A stretch of DNA of 64,000 nucleotides from Mycobacterium branderi (GCF_010728725.1 NZ_AP022606.1:3100001-3164000); one strand, 5' to 3'; shown: positions 25,824 through 35,426, counted from the stretch's first letter. Notes: a model not told the origin generated them from the sequence alone. Made by a program: numbers and translations.

Positions 25824-26948
25824 ATGTCCTACCGCGCACTCGACGTCACCCGCGACCTGGCCCTCGTGCTGCCGCGCGCGCTCTCCGGCATCGCCGCATC
25901 CACGAGATGGTCCCCGGCCTCGCCTTGCGGTATCCGCCAGCTCGGCGACGTGGTGATGGACGAGCTTGTGCTGGCGGGCTTTTCGCTGTTGCCGGTCGAT
26001 TTGGCGGTGCGGCCGCTCGACGCTTGCGCCGCAGCGGCCGAGCAGCTGTCCGCGCTGGGAACCGACGGTGCGCACGCCGACCCGCACGCGTTGCGGGTGC
26101 GGTCAATTCGGCGTCGTCGCCTCGGGATGCTCGCCTACGAGCAGGTGACCTACGAACACGACCCCGCGTTGCCGAGCACGCTGGAGGCGGCGGGCTTGGG
26201 TGGCCCCGCGACCGCGGTGATGCACCTGTGCCGGCACCGCGACGGGCCGCGGCCGTGGTTGGTGTGGGTGCACGGCGCCGGGCAAGGCCGACCCGACGAC
26301 CTGTTGGTGTCGCGGGCCGGCCGGCTGCAGCGACGGCTTGGCTTCAACGTCGCGGTCCCGGTGCAGCCGGGCCACGGCAGCCGGCGCGGCCAGTGGCCGC
26401 CGTATCCGGACATGGATCCACTGACCAACGTCGCCGGCATGACGCGCGCCGTGTCGGAGGTTCGGGCCGTCGTGCGATGGGTGCAGCCGCAGGCGACAGC
26501 GGTTGTGGTATCCGGGGTTTCGATGGGCAGTGCGGTGGCAGCACTGGTCTCGCACTTCGAGAAGCGGGTCGACGCGGCTGCGCTGTACACGCCGATCCTG
26601 GGCCTCAACGCGATGATCGCGCGGCACCTGGCACGCTGGGGCGCGTCGCGTAACGGCGTCCGGCAACTCCTGGAGTCACCGGTGGTGTCGGCGCTGACGT
26701 CGGTGATCGACCCGCTGACCGTCGAACCTGCGCCGCCGCCGCATCGCCGGCTCATCGTCGGGGCGTGGCATGACCGGATGGCGATGCGCGAGCCGGCGCT
26801 GGCCTTGCAGGAGCGGTGGGGCGGCCAGTTCTATTGGTACGACGGCAGTCACGTCGGCCACGTCTTCTCCCGCCGCGTGCAGGCGGTTTCGGAGCGATTT
26901 TTGCGCGAAGTGGTGAAGGAGTTGGGCATTGAGCGATCGGGTACTTGA
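25824..26948 (+). CDS. alpha/beta hydrolase
   Basis: A 374-residue hydrolase-fold protein. The nucleophile elbow is GVSMGSA, the oxyanion/N-terminal motif is WVHGAGQG, and the C-terminal histidine is probably in GSHVGHVFS. Actinobacterial proteins of this form are annotated as esterases or C-C bond hydrolases of unknown substrate. It begins immediately after the epimerase-like gene and overlaps the next gene by 20 bases, so it is in the same operon. Confidence 0.85.
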   Translation: MSYRALDVTRDLALVLPRALSGIAASTRWSPASPCGIRQLGDVVMDELVLAGFSLLPVDLAVRPLDACAAAAEQLSALGTDGAHADPHALRVRSIRRRRLGMLAYEQVTYEHDPALPSTLEAAGLGGPATAVMHLCRHRDGPRPWLVWVHGAGQGRPDDLLVSRAGRLQRRLGFNVAVPVQPGHGSRRGQWPPYPDMDPLTNVAGMTRAVSEVRAVVRWVQPQATAVVVSGVSMGSAVAALVSHFEKRVDAAALYTPILGLNAMIARHLARWGASRNGVRQLLESPVVSALTSVIDPLTVEPAPPPHRRLIVGAWHDRMAMREPALALQERWGGQFYWYDGSHVGHVFSRRVQAVSERFLREVVKELGIERSGT

Positions 26949-27975
26949 CGAGCTGGGCTACTACTTGCTGGCCGGCGCCGGCGGTGACGGGCCGGCGACG
27001 TTGATGGACGAGGCGCGCCGCGGCGAAGAGCTGGGCTTCGGCACCGCGTTCATCTCCGAACGCTGGAATGTCAAGGAGGCGTCGTCTCTGGTCGGCGCGG
27101 CGTGCGCGGTCACCAGCCGCATGCAAATCGCCACGGCCGCAACCAATCACAACACCCGCCATCCGCTGATCACCGCGTCGTGGGCAACGACCATGCATCG
27201 ACTGTCCGGCGGGCGGTTCACGCTGGGCATCGGCCGCGGGATCGGCGCTATCTACAGCGCATTCGGCATCCCGCCGGTGACGACCGCGCAGATGGAAGAC
27301 TGGGCTCAGGTCATGCGTCGGCTGTGGCACGGCGAGGTGATCTTCAACCACGACGGCCCGATGGGCAAGTACCCGGTGCTGTCCCTCGACCCCGATTTCG
27401 ACGAGGACATCCGGCTGGCGTTGGTGGCGTTCGGACCGAAGTCGCTCGCCCTGGGCGGCCGGATGTTCGACGACGTCATCCTGCACACCTATTTCACGCC
27501 CGAAACGTTGCAGCGCTGCGTCAAAACCGTCAAAGGCGCGGCGGAAATGGCGGGCCGCGACCCGTCGAACGTGCGGGTGTGGTCGTGTTTCGCAACGGTG
27601 GGTGACCACCTTCCCGAGGAGCTCCGGCTCAAGAAGACGGTCGCGCGATTGGCGACCTACCTGCAGGGCTACGGCGATCTGATGGTGCAGACCAACAGCT
27701 GGGATCCCGCTGTGCTGCGACGCTTCCGGGAAGATCCGGTGGTGACCTCGATTGCCGGTGGCATCGACCACAAGGCCACGCCCGAGCAGATCGAGCACAT
27801 CGCGACGTTGATTCCCGACGAGTGGCTGGAGCCGTCAGCCACCGGATCGGCGCAGCAATGTGTCGACCGCATCCGCAAGGAGTTCGACTACGGCGCCGAC
27901 GCGGTGATCATGCACGGCGCCACGCCCGACGAACTCGAACCGATCCTCGCCGCATACCGCGCCGTGCGACCATGA
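26929..27975 (+). CDS. LLM-class F420-dependent oxidoreductase
   Basis: A 348-residue luciferase-like oxidoreductase beginning at TTG 26929 within the end of the hydrolase gene, which gives the family N-terminus (LDELGYYLLAGAGGDG). Other marks are LGFGTAFISERWNVKEA and GGRFTLGIGRGIG. It belongs to a subfamily found in mycobacterial catabolic clusters. The SDR that follows overlaps it by 4 bases. An F420H2-linked reduction or dehydrogenation of the substrate is expected. Confidence 0.9.
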   Translation: MSDRVLDELGYYLLAGAGGDGPATLMDEARRGEELGFGTAFISERWNVKEASSLVGAACAVTSRMQIATAATNHNTRHPLITASWATTMHRLSGGRFTLGIGRGIGAIYSAFGIPPVTTAQMEDWAQVMRRLWHGEVIFNHDGPMGKYPVLSLDPDFDEDIRLALVAFGPKSLALGGRMFDDVILHTYFTPETLQRCVKTVKGAAEMAGRDPSNVRVWSCFATVGDHLPEELRLKKTVARLATYLQGYGDLMVQTNSWDPAVLRRFREDPVVTSIAGGIDHKATPEQIEHIATLIPDEWLEPSATGSAQQCVDRIRKEFDYGADAVIMHGATPDELEPILAAYRAVRP

Positions 27976-28817
27976 GCGGTATGTCGAAGTACCTCAAGGA
28001 CAAGGTCATTATCGTCACCGGAGCCGGAAGTGGCTTCGGGAAGCTGATCTCCGAAAAGTGCGCCGCCGGCGGAGCGAAGGTCGTCGGCGTCGATGTCAAC
28101 GGTGAGAGCCTGACCGAGGTTTTCGACGGGATCCGGGCCGCTGGTTTCGTAGGCGCGTCCCACGTCGCCGACGTCACCGACATGGCCCAGCTCAAAGCGG
28201 CGGCCGAAACCGCCGTCGACACCTACGGCGCGATCGACGTCATCGTAAACAACGCAGGCGTGATGCCGCTGGCCTTCTTTGCTGACCACGAACGCGCATG
28301 GGAGAAGTGGCACAAGGCAATTGACATCAACATCAAGGGCGTGATCAACGGCATCTCGGCCGTGTACGACACGATGATCGAGCAGGGCCGAGGTCACGTC
28401 GTCAACATCTCGTCGATCTACGGCAACGCCGGGACCGAAGGCTCCGGCGTCTACAGCGCGACCAAGGCGGCCGTGGATGCGCTGTCGGAGTCGTTGCGTG
28501 TCGAGGCCCAGGGCAAGATCAAGGTGACGAACGTCAAGCCGACCGGTGTGCTGGGAACCAATCTCGCCAGCTGGGTCGTCAACGAAGCGGCGGTGATCGG
28601 CATTGTCGGACAGAAGGCCGCCCAATTCCTGGAGAACGTCGCCAATTTGACGAACGGAGCACTTTCGCCGGAGCAGACGGATATCGACTCGATGCAGTAC
28701 TGGCTGATCACTCCGGACGACCTGGCGAACGCCGTCGTGCATGTCATCGACCAGCCGTGGGGGATCAACATCAGTGACGTCACGGTGCGGGCCAGCGGCG
28801 AGAACTACGTCTACTGA
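27972..28817 (+). CDS. SDR-family oxidoreductase
   Basis: A 281-residue classical short-chain dehydrogenase: cofactor motif TGAGSGFG, structural NNAG, catalytic serine in NISSIYG and YSATK (YxxxK). All catalytic residues are present. ATG overlaps the preceding stop (ATGA); it is the last gene of the operon led by the epimerase-like gene and faces the carboxyltransferase gene with 15 bases between stops. Likely a hydroxyacyl- or ring-alcohol dehydrogenase. Confidence 0.92.
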   Translation: MSGMSKYLKDKVIIVTGAGSGFGKLISEKCAAGGAKVVGVDVNGESLTEVFDGIRAAGFVGASHVADVTDMAQLKAAAETAVDTYGAIDVIVNNAGVMPLAFFADHERAWEKWHKAIDINIKGVINGISAVYDTMIEQGRGHVVNISSIYGNAGTEGSGVYSATKAAVDALSESLRVEAQGKIKVTNVKPTGVLGTNLASWVVNEAAVIGIVGQKAAQFLENVANLTNGALSPEQTDIDSMQYWLITPDDLANAVVHVIDQPWGINISDVTVRASGENYVY

Positions 28818-28832
28818 GCCGGCGAGCGTGAA

Positions 28833-30329
28833 CTACGGCAGGATGACCGTCCGCGACACCGGCTCGGCGATCGCTTGGCGGCTGTGCAGGCCGCGCTGCA
28901 GCGCGGCGAGCAGCGCGTCGCGGGTCTCGCGGGGGTCGATGAGCTCGTCGAAACCCATGTGCTCGGCCGAGCGATACGACGCCTGCAACTCGGCGTTGCG
29001 CAATCGGGCCGACAGGTCTTCGCCGGCGTGCGACGCCCGGCTCAACGCGGCGGCGCTCATCGCGCCCATCGTCGCGCCGGGATAGGCAAATGTGGCTACC
29101 TGCGAGTCGAATCCGAGCAGCGACATCACCATCGACCCGAACCCGTAGGCCTTGCGTAACGTCAGATGCAGTTTCAAAGTGGTGGCCGCCGTCTGGGCGG
29201 CGAACATTCGTGCACCGGCGCGCAGTACTCCGGAACGTTCCGACCGGCTGCCCGGCAGCATCCCGGGATTGTCGGCGAGGAAGACGATCGGCAGATGGAA
29301 CGAGTCGGCCACCATGATGAAATGCGCTGCCTTGTCGGCGGCGTCGGCGTCGATCGAACCGGCCAGCACCTGAGGCTGGTTGGCCACCACCGCCACCGGA
29401 TGGCCACCGAGATGCGCCAAAGCGCAGATGATCGCCCGGCCGAACTGCGGCTGCACCTCGAACCAGTCGGGCCGGTCGAACACCACGTCGAGCACCGCTC
29501 GCATGTCGTAGACGCGGCGGTTGTCGCGCGAGACGATGTCGAGCAGCTCGGGTGTGAGCCGCGGTCCGGTGGTTTCGTCGTCGGGCAGCGACGGCGGATA
29601 CGACCACGCACTGGACGGGAAATACGACAGATACCGCCGGACGGCGTCGAGCACCGCTTCGTCGTCCTCGGCGACGTTGTGGATCACCCCGCTGGGCAAC
29701 GCGACGTCCGGGCCGCCCAGGTCCTCCTTCGAAATGTCTTCTCCCGTTGACTCTTTCACCACGGGCGGGCCGGCGGTGAAGATGGCACCCTGGTTGCTCA
29801 TGATCCGGAAATCGCACACCGGGGCCACCAGCGCGCCGTGGCCGGCCGACGGCCCCAGGACCGCGGCGACGGTAGGGACCCGCCCCGAGCACTGCGTCTG
29901 GGCGAGCAGGTCGGTGGGGCTGCGCCCGTAATGCCCACCGGTCGGGCGGAAGCCGGCGCCCTCCAGCAGCATCACCAACGGAATCTTGTCCCGCAGCGCC
30001 AATTCGGCGATGCGGTACCGCTTGGAGTTACCGCCGGGCCCGATGCTGCCCGCCAACGTAGTGAAATCCTCGGCGCCCACCATCACCGGTGAGCCGTTGA
30101 CCAAGCCTGAGCCCACGATGATCGCGTCCGCGGCCGCCTCACCGCCGACCAGCGTGCCCAATTCGCGAAACGTGCCCGGGTCCAGCAGGCGCTCCAACCG
30201 TGCCCGCGCGTCGAGCTTGCCTTTGCCACGGTGCTTGGCGAGCCGCTCCGGCCCGCCCATGCCCCGCGAGTACTGACGACGGCGATCGAGATCGTCGAGC
30301 GTGTCTTCCCAGTCGGGCGGCTTCGTCAT
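28833..30329 (-). CDS. acyl-CoA carboxyltransferase (AccD/PccB-like beta subunit)
   Basis: A 498-residue carboxyltransferase with the crotonase-like duplicated fold: MGGPERLAKHRGKGKLDARAR near the start, the first oxyanion region around GPSAGHGALVAPVCDF, and the second around SLLGFDSQVATFAYPGATMGAMS. It normally moves a carboxyl group between carboxybiotin and an acyl-CoA, and needs a biotin-carboxylase/carrier subunit, none of which is encoded here. It may share a housekeeping AccA3-type subunit, or it may be a decarboxylase-type relative. It is divergent from the next F420-type gene over an operator at 30356. Confidence 0.87.
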   Translation of the reverse strand: MTKPPDWEDTLDDLDRRRQYSRGMGGPERLAKHRGKGKLDARARLERLLDPGTFRELGTLVGGEAAADAIIVGSGLVNGSPVMVGAEDFTTLAGSIGPGGNSKRYRIAELALRDKIPLVMLLEGAGFRPTGGHYGRSPTDLLAQTQCSGRVPTVAAVLGPSAGHGALVAPVCDFRIMSNQGAIFTAGPPVVKESTGEDISKEDLGGPDVALPSGVIHNVAEDDEAVLDAVRRYLSYFPSSAWSYPPSLPDDETTGPRLTPELLDIVSRDNRRVYDMRAVLDVVFDRPDWFEVQPQFGRAIICALAHLGGHPVAVVANQPQVLAGSIDADAADKAAHFIMVADSFHLPIVFLADNPGMLPGSRSERSGVLRAGARMFAAQTAATTLKLHLTLRKAYGFGSMVMSLLGFDSQVATFAYPGATMGAMSAAALSRASHAGEDLSARLRNAELQASYRSAEHMGFDELIDPRETRDALLAALQRGLHSRQAIAEPVSRTVILP

Positions 30330-30355
30330 CGTCGTATCCTAACGTCCGTTGATCC

Positions 30356-30374
30356 TACTGAAGTGCTTACTGTA
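30356..30374. promoter_or_regulatory. candidate operator TACTGAAG-TGC-TTACTGTA
   Basis: Matches the shared palindrome at 13 of 16 arm positions with the same 3-base spacer. It lies between the divergent carboxyltransferase (start 30329) and F420-type oxidoreductase (start 30386) genes, 12 bases from the latter. Confidence 0.6.
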
Positions 30375-30385
30375 GTGTCAGCGAG

Positions 30386-31372
30386 ATGAAGGTCGACGGT
30401 GGCCTGTTCAGCGACCTCGCTCGGGTGCCGGAGTTGGCGCGCACTCTCGAGGGACAGGGCTACGACGGCTGCTGGACCGGGGAGATCAACCACGACCCGT
30501 TCCTGCCGCTGCTGCTGGCCGCCGAACACACGTCGCGACTGGAACTGGGCACCAGCATTGCGGTGGCGTTCGCGCGCAACCCGATGACCGTCGCCAACCT
30601 CGGCTGGGACCTGCAGACCTACTCGCAGGGCCGCTTCATCCTCGGGCTCGGTACACAGATCAAGCCGCACATCGAAAAACGCTTCAGCATGCCGTGGAGT
30701 CACCCGGTGCGGCGGATGCGCGAATTCGTGCTGGCGCTGCACGCGATCTGGTCGGCCTGGCAGGACGGCACCCCGCTGCGCTTCGAGGGCGAGTTCTACA
30801 CCCATAAGCTGATGACGCCGATGTTCACCCCCGAGCCGCAGCCCTACCCGGCGCCGAAGGTATTCATCGCCGCGGTGGGCGAGGCGATGACCGAGATGTG
30901 CGGCGAAGTCGCCGACGGCCTACTGGCCCATGCCTTTACGACCACACGCTACCTACACGAGGTGACAATGCCGGCGCTGCGACGCGGCATGCAGCGCTCC
31001 GGCTGTGACCGGGCCGACTTCGAGGTGGCGTGCCCGGTTTTCGTGGCGACCGATGAAGACACCGCCAGAATCCGCAAGCAGATCGCCTTCTACGGGTCGA
31101 CGCCCGCCTACCGCAAAGTCCTCGAGCTGCACGGCTGGGGTGATGTAGCGACCGAGCTGCATCAGCTTTCGCTGCAAGGCAAGTGGGATGCGATGGGTTC
31201 GCTGATCGACGACGAGATGCTCGGCGTGTTCGCCGTCGTCGCACCAGTCGAAAAGCTGGCCGCCGCGCTGCGCAGTAGGTGCGACGGCGTGATCGACAGG
31301 GTGATGCCGTCTCTTCCGCACAGCCTCCCCGAGACAACCGTTACTGCCGTATTGAAGGAGTTGCGACAGTGA
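30386..31372 (+). CDS. LLM-class F420-dependent oxidoreductase
   Basis: A 328-residue luciferase-like protein (MKVDGGLFSDLARVPELAR, RLELGTSIAVAFARNPMTVA, GRFILGLGTQIKPHIE). The phrase PHIEKRFSMPWSHPVRRM is typical of the mycobacterial subfamily often found with P450s and acyl-CoA enzymes. It starts just after an operator copy and overlaps the P450 gene by 4 bases, so an F420-linked step and a P450 hydroxylation are coexpressed. Confidence 0.92.
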   Translation: MKVDGGLFSDLARVPELARTLEGQGYDGCWTGEINHDPFLPLLLAAEHTSRLELGTSIAVAFARNPMTVANLGWDLQTYSQGRFILGLGTQIKPHIEKRFSMPWSHPVRRMREFVLALHAIWSAWQDGTPLRFEGEFYTHKLMTPMFTPEPQPYPAPKVFIAAVGEAMTEMCGEVADGLLAHAFTTTRYLHEVTMPALRRGMQRSGCDRADFEVACPVFVATDEDTARIRKQIAFYGSTPAYRKVLELHGWGDVATELHQLSLQGKWDAMGSLIDDEMLGVFAVVAPVEKLAAALRSRCDGVIDRVMPSLPHSLPETTVTAVLKELRQ

Positions 31373-32604
31373 GCACACAGACGATGGACGACGCCGCCAA
31401 GCTGCTGGCCGATCCGATGGCCTACACGGACGAGCCGAAACTGCATGCGGCGCTGGCCCATTTGCGCGCCAACGCTCCGGTGTCGTGGGTTGACGTGCCT
31501 AACTATCGGCCGTTCTGGGCGGTCACCAAGCACGTCGACATCATGGACATCGAACGCGAGAACATGCTGTTCACCAACTGGCCGCGTCCGGTGCTGGTGA
31601 CCAGGGAATCCGACGAATTGCAGGCCTCCGTCAGGGTGCGCACGCTGATTCACATGGATGACCCGCAGCACCGGGTGGTACGGGCGATCGGCGCGGATTG
31701 GTTTCGTCCGAAGGCGATGCGGGCCTTGAAGATTCGCGTCGACGAGCTGGCCAAGATCTACGTCGACAAGATGGCGGCCGCCGGGCCGGAATGCGATTTC
31801 GTGCAGGAGGTCGCGGTCAATTACCCGCTCTACGTGATCATGTCGCTGCTGGGTATCCCGGAGGCGGACTTTCCGCGGATGCTCAAACTCACCCAGGAGT
31901 TATTCGGCAGCGACGATGCCGAATTCAGGCGCGGCACCACCAACGAAGACCAACTGCCCGCACTGCTGGATATGTTTCAGTACTTCAACGGCGTGACCGC
32001 GTCGCGGCGCGAACACCCGACCGAGGACCTGGCATCCGCGATCGCCAACGCCCGTGTCGACGGTGAGCCGCTGTCGGACATCGACACGGTGTCCTACTAC
32101 CTGATCGTCGCCACCGCCGGCCACGACACCACCAGCGCGACGATCTCCGGCGGCCTGCACGCGCTGATCGAAAATCCGGACCAACACCAGCGGCTGGGCG
32201 ACGATCTCGGGTTGATGCCCTTGGCCACCGAGGAGATGATCCGCTGGGTCACCCCGGTCAAGGAGTTCATGCGGACCGCCGCCGAGGACACCACGGTGCG
32301 CGGTGTGCCGATCGCCGCGGGGGAGTCGGTGCTGCTGTCGTATGTGTCGGCCAACCGCGACGAGGACGTCTTCGCCGACCCGTTCCGCTTCGACGTCGGC
32401 CGCGACCCCAACAAGCACCTGGCCTTCGGCTACGGCGTGCACTTCTGTCTGGGCGCGGCACTGGCTCGTATGGAAGTCAACAGCTTCTTTACCGAGCTGC
32501 TGCCGCGACTGAAATCCATCGAGCTCACCGGGGATCCGCAATTCATTGCCACCACCTTTGTGGGTGGGCTCAAGCACCTGCCGGTGCGCTACTCATTCCG
32601 ATAG
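31369..32604 (+). CDS. cytochrome P450
   Basis: A 411-residue P450 with canonical motifs: I-helix AGHDTTS, ExxR in EEMIRWV and haem loop FGYGVHFCLGAALARME. Unlike the other two P450s here it has the usual acid-alcohol pair (Asp-Thr). The tail with VGGLKHLPVRY resembles mycobacterial lipid/sterol-hydroxylating P450s of the CYP124/125/142 group, but family placement needs alignment. GTG overlaps the upstream stop. Second gene of the operon starting at 30386. Confidence 0.93.
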   Translation: MSTQTMDDAAKLLADPMAYTDEPKLHAALAHLRANAPVSWVDVPNYRPFWAVTKHVDIMDIERENMLFTNWPRPVLVTRESDELQASVRVRTLIHMDDPQHRVVRAIGADWFRPKAMRALKIRVDELAKIYVDKMAAAGPECDFVQEVAVNYPLYVIMSLLGIPEADFPRMLKLTQELFGSDDAEFRRGTTNEDQLPALLDMFQYFNGVTASRREHPTEDLASAIANARVDGEPLSDIDTVSYYLIVATAGHDTTSATISGGLHALIENPDQHQRLGDDLGLMPLATEEMIRWVTPVKEFMRTAAEDTTVRGVPIAAGESVLLSYVSANRDEDVFADPFRFDVGRDPNKHLAFGYGVHFCLGAALARMEVNSFFTELLPRLKSIELTGDPQFIATTFVGGLKHLPVRYSFR

Positions 32605-32685
32605 CCGTCCGAGACCGCACCACTATCCCTTTCGCGCGCGTCATCAATCGATGACGCGTTTTGAGGAAGTACCGGCTCGGGCAAG

Positions 32686-34998
32686 ATGGACGTCGTGAAG
32701 GATCGCGACGTCGAGGTTCGCTACGACGAGCACGCGGTGGTGGCGGCGGGACCCAAACGCGAAGCCGCCGGGGTGAAGGCGGTGCTGGTGTCGCTGCAGC
32801 GCGGGCTGGCCTCGATGGGCGCCGTGCGCACCGCGGCGGCGCTGGCGCGGGTGAATCAGCGACACGGTTTCGACTGCCCGGGCTGCGCCTGGCCGGAGGA
32901 GCACGGCGGCCGCAAGCTCGCCGAGTTCTGCGAGAACGGGGCCAAGGCGGTCGCTGAGGAGGCCACCAAGCGGGTGGTCACCGCCGACTTCTTCGCCCGG
33001 CATTCCGTCGCCGACCTGCAGGCGCGCCCGGAGCACTGGCTTTCCCAGCAGGGCCGGCTCGCCCAGCCTGTGGTGCTGCGCCCCGGCGACACCCACTACC
33101 GGCCGATCGACTGGGACGACGCTTACCGGCTGATCGCCGACGAACTGCGCGGCCTCGACAGTCCGGACGAGGCGGTGTTCTACACCTCGGGGCGCACCAG
33201 CAACGAGGCGGCGTTTCTGTATCAGTTGATGGTGCGCAGCTTCGGCACCAACAACCTGCCCGACTGCTCCAACATGTGCCACGAGTCCTCGGGCGCGGCT
33301 CTGGTCGACGCGATCGGCGTCGGCAAGGGATCGGTGACCGTCGAGGACATCACGCTGGCCGACCTGATCGTCATTGCCGGGCAGAACCCGGGCACCAACC
33401 ATCCGCGGATGCTGTCGGTCCTGGAGAAGGCGAAAGCCAACGGCGCCAAGATCATTGCGGTCAACCCGCTGCCCGAGGCCGGGCTGATCCGGTTCAAGGA
33501 TCCGCAGAAGGTGCACGGGGTGGTCGGGCGCGGGGTGCCGATCGCCGACGAGTTCGTCCAGATCCGGCTCGGCGGTGACATGGCGTTGTTCGCCGGGTTG
33601 GGCCGGCTGCTGCTGGAGGCCGACGACCGCGCGCCGGGCAGCGTGGTGGACCGCGAGTTCATCGCCGCACACTGCTCGAACTTCGCCGAGTACGAAGCAC
33701 ATACCCGCGCCGTCGACCTCGACACCGTGCTGGAAGCCACCGGCATTTCGGCAGAGCAGCTGCACCGTGTCGCCGACATGATGGCGCAGTCGCAGCGCAC
33801 GATCGCGTGCTGGGCAATGGGGCTGACCCAGCACCGCCACGCGGTGCCGATGATCGCCGAGATCGCCAACCTGCTGTTGATGCGCGGCATGATCGGCAAG
33901 CCGGGCGCCGGCCTGTGCCCGGTGCGCGGACACTCCAACGTGCAGGGCGACCGCACGATGGGCATCTGGGAGAAGATGCCCGAGACGTTCCTCGCCGCAC
34001 TCGACGCCCAGTTCGGCATCGTCAGCCCGCGCAAGCACGGCCTGGACACCGTCGACGCGATCCGTGCCATGCGCGACGGGCGGGCCAAGGTGCTCATGGG
34101 CATGGGCGGCAACTTCGCGTCGGCGACACCGGACACCGCGGTCACCGAGGCCGCGCTGCGCAGCTGTTCGCTGACCGTGCAGGTGTCGACGAAGCTGAAC
34201 CGCAGCCACCTGGTGCACGGAAAGACGGCGTTGATCCTGCCGTCGCTGGGCCGCACCGACCGCGACATCCAGGGCGGCGTCAAACAGCAGGTGTCCGTGG
34301 AGGATTCGATGTCGATGGTGCACCTGTCACGGGGCAGCCTGCACCCGCCGAGCGACCAGGTGCGAAGCGAGGTAGCGATCATCTGCCAGCTGGCCCGCAC
34401 CCTGCTGGGCCCGCAGCACCCGGTGCCGTGGGAGCGGTTCAACACCGACTACGACACCATCCGCGAGGCGATCGCCGCCGTCGTGCCCGGCTGCGAGGAC
34501 TACAACACCAGGGTGCGCCAACCCGACGGGTTCCAGCTGCCGCATGCGCCACGCGATTCCCGCGAATTCCCTACCAGCACAGGCAAAGCCAACTTTGCGG
34601 TCAACCCGCTGCAGTGGGTGCCGGTACCGGAGGGACGGCTGGTGTTGCAAACGCTGCGCAGCCACGACCAGTACAACACCACGATCTACGGCCTCGACGA
34701 CCGCTACCGCGGCGTCAAGGGCGGCCGACGGGTGGTGTTCGTCAACCCCGCCGACATCGCGAAGTTCGGCATAAAAGCCGGCGACCGGGTGGACCTGGTG
34801 TCGGAGTTCACCGACGGTGACGGCGCGGTTCAGGAGCGCCACGCCAAGGACTTCATGGTGGTCGAGTACTCCACCCCGGTCGGCAACGCCGCCGCCTACT
34901 ATCCGGAGACCAACGGGTTGGTGGCGCTGGACCACGTTGCGGCCCAATCCAATACGCCGGTGTCCAAGGCGATCGTGATCAGACTAGAGCCGGCATGA
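32686..34998 (+). CDS. molybdopterin oxidoreductase, FdhF/YdeP-like
   Basis: A 770-residue molybdopterin-guanine-dinucleotide enzyme of the formate-dehydrogenase-alpha-like family. Visible: a cysteine-bearing GFDCPGCAWPEE near the N-terminus, YTSGRTSNEA, and SNMCHESSG, where a cysteine or selenocysteine ligand to Mo is normally found. Homologues are single-subunit proteins with no known electron partner (E. coli YdeP type; mycobacterial FdhF/Rv2900c type). A VOC-fold gene overlaps its end. Its link to the catabolic pathway is uncertain; formate removal or stress response is possible. Confidence 0.88.
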   Translation: MDVVKDRDVEVRYDEHAVVAAGPKREAAGVKAVLVSLQRGLASMGAVRTAAALARVNQRHGFDCPGCAWPEEHGGRKLAEFCENGAKAVAEEATKRVVTADFFARHSVADLQARPEHWLSQQGRLAQPVVLRPGDTHYRPIDWDDAYRLIADELRGLDSPDEAVFYTSGRTSNEAAFLYQLMVRSFGTNNLPDCSNMCHESSGAALVDAIGVGKGSVTVEDITLADLIVIAGQNPGTNHPRMLSVLEKAKANGAKIIAVNPLPEAGLIRFKDPQKVHGVVGRGVPIADEFVQIRLGGDMALFAGLGRLLLEADDRAPGSVVDREFIAAHCSNFAEYEAHTRAVDLDTVLEATGISAEQLHRVADMMAQSQRTIACWAMGLTQHRHAVPMIAEIANLLLMRGMIGKPGAGLCPVRGHSNVQGDRTMGIWEKMPETFLAALDAQFGIVSPRKHGLDTVDAIRAMRDGRAKVLMGMGGNFASATPDTAVTEAALRSCSLTVQVSTKLNRSHLVHGKTALILPSLGRTDRDIQGGVKQQVSVEDSMSMVHLSRGSLHPPSDQVRSEVAIICQLARTLLGPQHPVPWERFNTDYDTIREAIAAVVPGCEDYNTRVRQPDGFQLPHAPRDSREFPTSTGKANFAVNPLQWVPVPEGRLVLQTLRSHDQYNTTIYGLDDRYRGVKGGRRVVFVNPADIAKFGIKAGDRVDLVSEFTDGDGAVQERHAKDFMVVEYSTPVGNAAAYYPETNGLVALDHVAAQSNTPVSKAIVIRLEPA

Positions 34999-35426
34999 CC
35001 GGCCTGGATCACGTCGGCCTGTGTACGGCCGATCTCGAAGTCTCGCTGAAGTTCTACCGCGACGGTTTGGGGCTCGAGGTCTTGGCCGACTTCACGCTGG
35101 ACGCCGATCTGGAACCGCTGCTTGGTGTGGCGACCAGCCATGTTCGGACGGTTTTCCTGGGTGCGCCCGATGATGGTGGCATGCTCGAGCTCATCGACCT
35201 CGGCGAGCCGCGGCCGGAACCTCCGGGTTCTGGTCTGCCACACCGCGGGCTGTTTCTGGTGTCGTTCGTGACGCCGGTGCGCGCGGCGCTGGATCGGCTG
35301 GCGGCATTGGGCATGGGCGGAGCGCCAAGGATGATGACCGGACCCGACGGGAGTGTCAATGCCACCGTCGTGGATCCGGACGGCGTCACGGTCGAGCTGC
35401 TCGACCGCCCTGTTGCTCAGGTCTGA
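34995..35426 (+). CDS. VOC (glyoxalase/bleomycin-resistance/dioxygenase) family protein
   Basis: A 143-residue protein with the paired beta-alpha-beta3 pattern: GLDHVGLCTADLEVSLKFYRDGLGLE at the start, MLELIDLG in the middle, and DPDGVTVELLD at the end. Metal ligands may be the N-terminal His5 and late Glu. Relatives include glyoxalases and methylmalonyl-CoA epimerases. It overlaps the molybdopterin gene by 4 bases. Substrate unknown. Confidence 0.85.
   Translation: MTGLDHVGLCTADLEVSLKFYRDGLGLEVLADFTLDADLEPLLGVATSHVRTVFLGAPDDGGMLELIDLGEPRPEPPGSGLPHRGLFLVSFVTPVRAALDRLAALGMGGAPRMMTGPDGSVNATVVDPDGVTVELLDRPVAQV

Noticed and set aside
32644..34323. 559-residue open frame on the minus strand opposite the molybdopterin enzyme
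   Set aside because: Typical GC-rich antisense shadow: the plus-strand protein has clear family motifs throughout, and the antisense product is Arg/His/Val-rich without domains.
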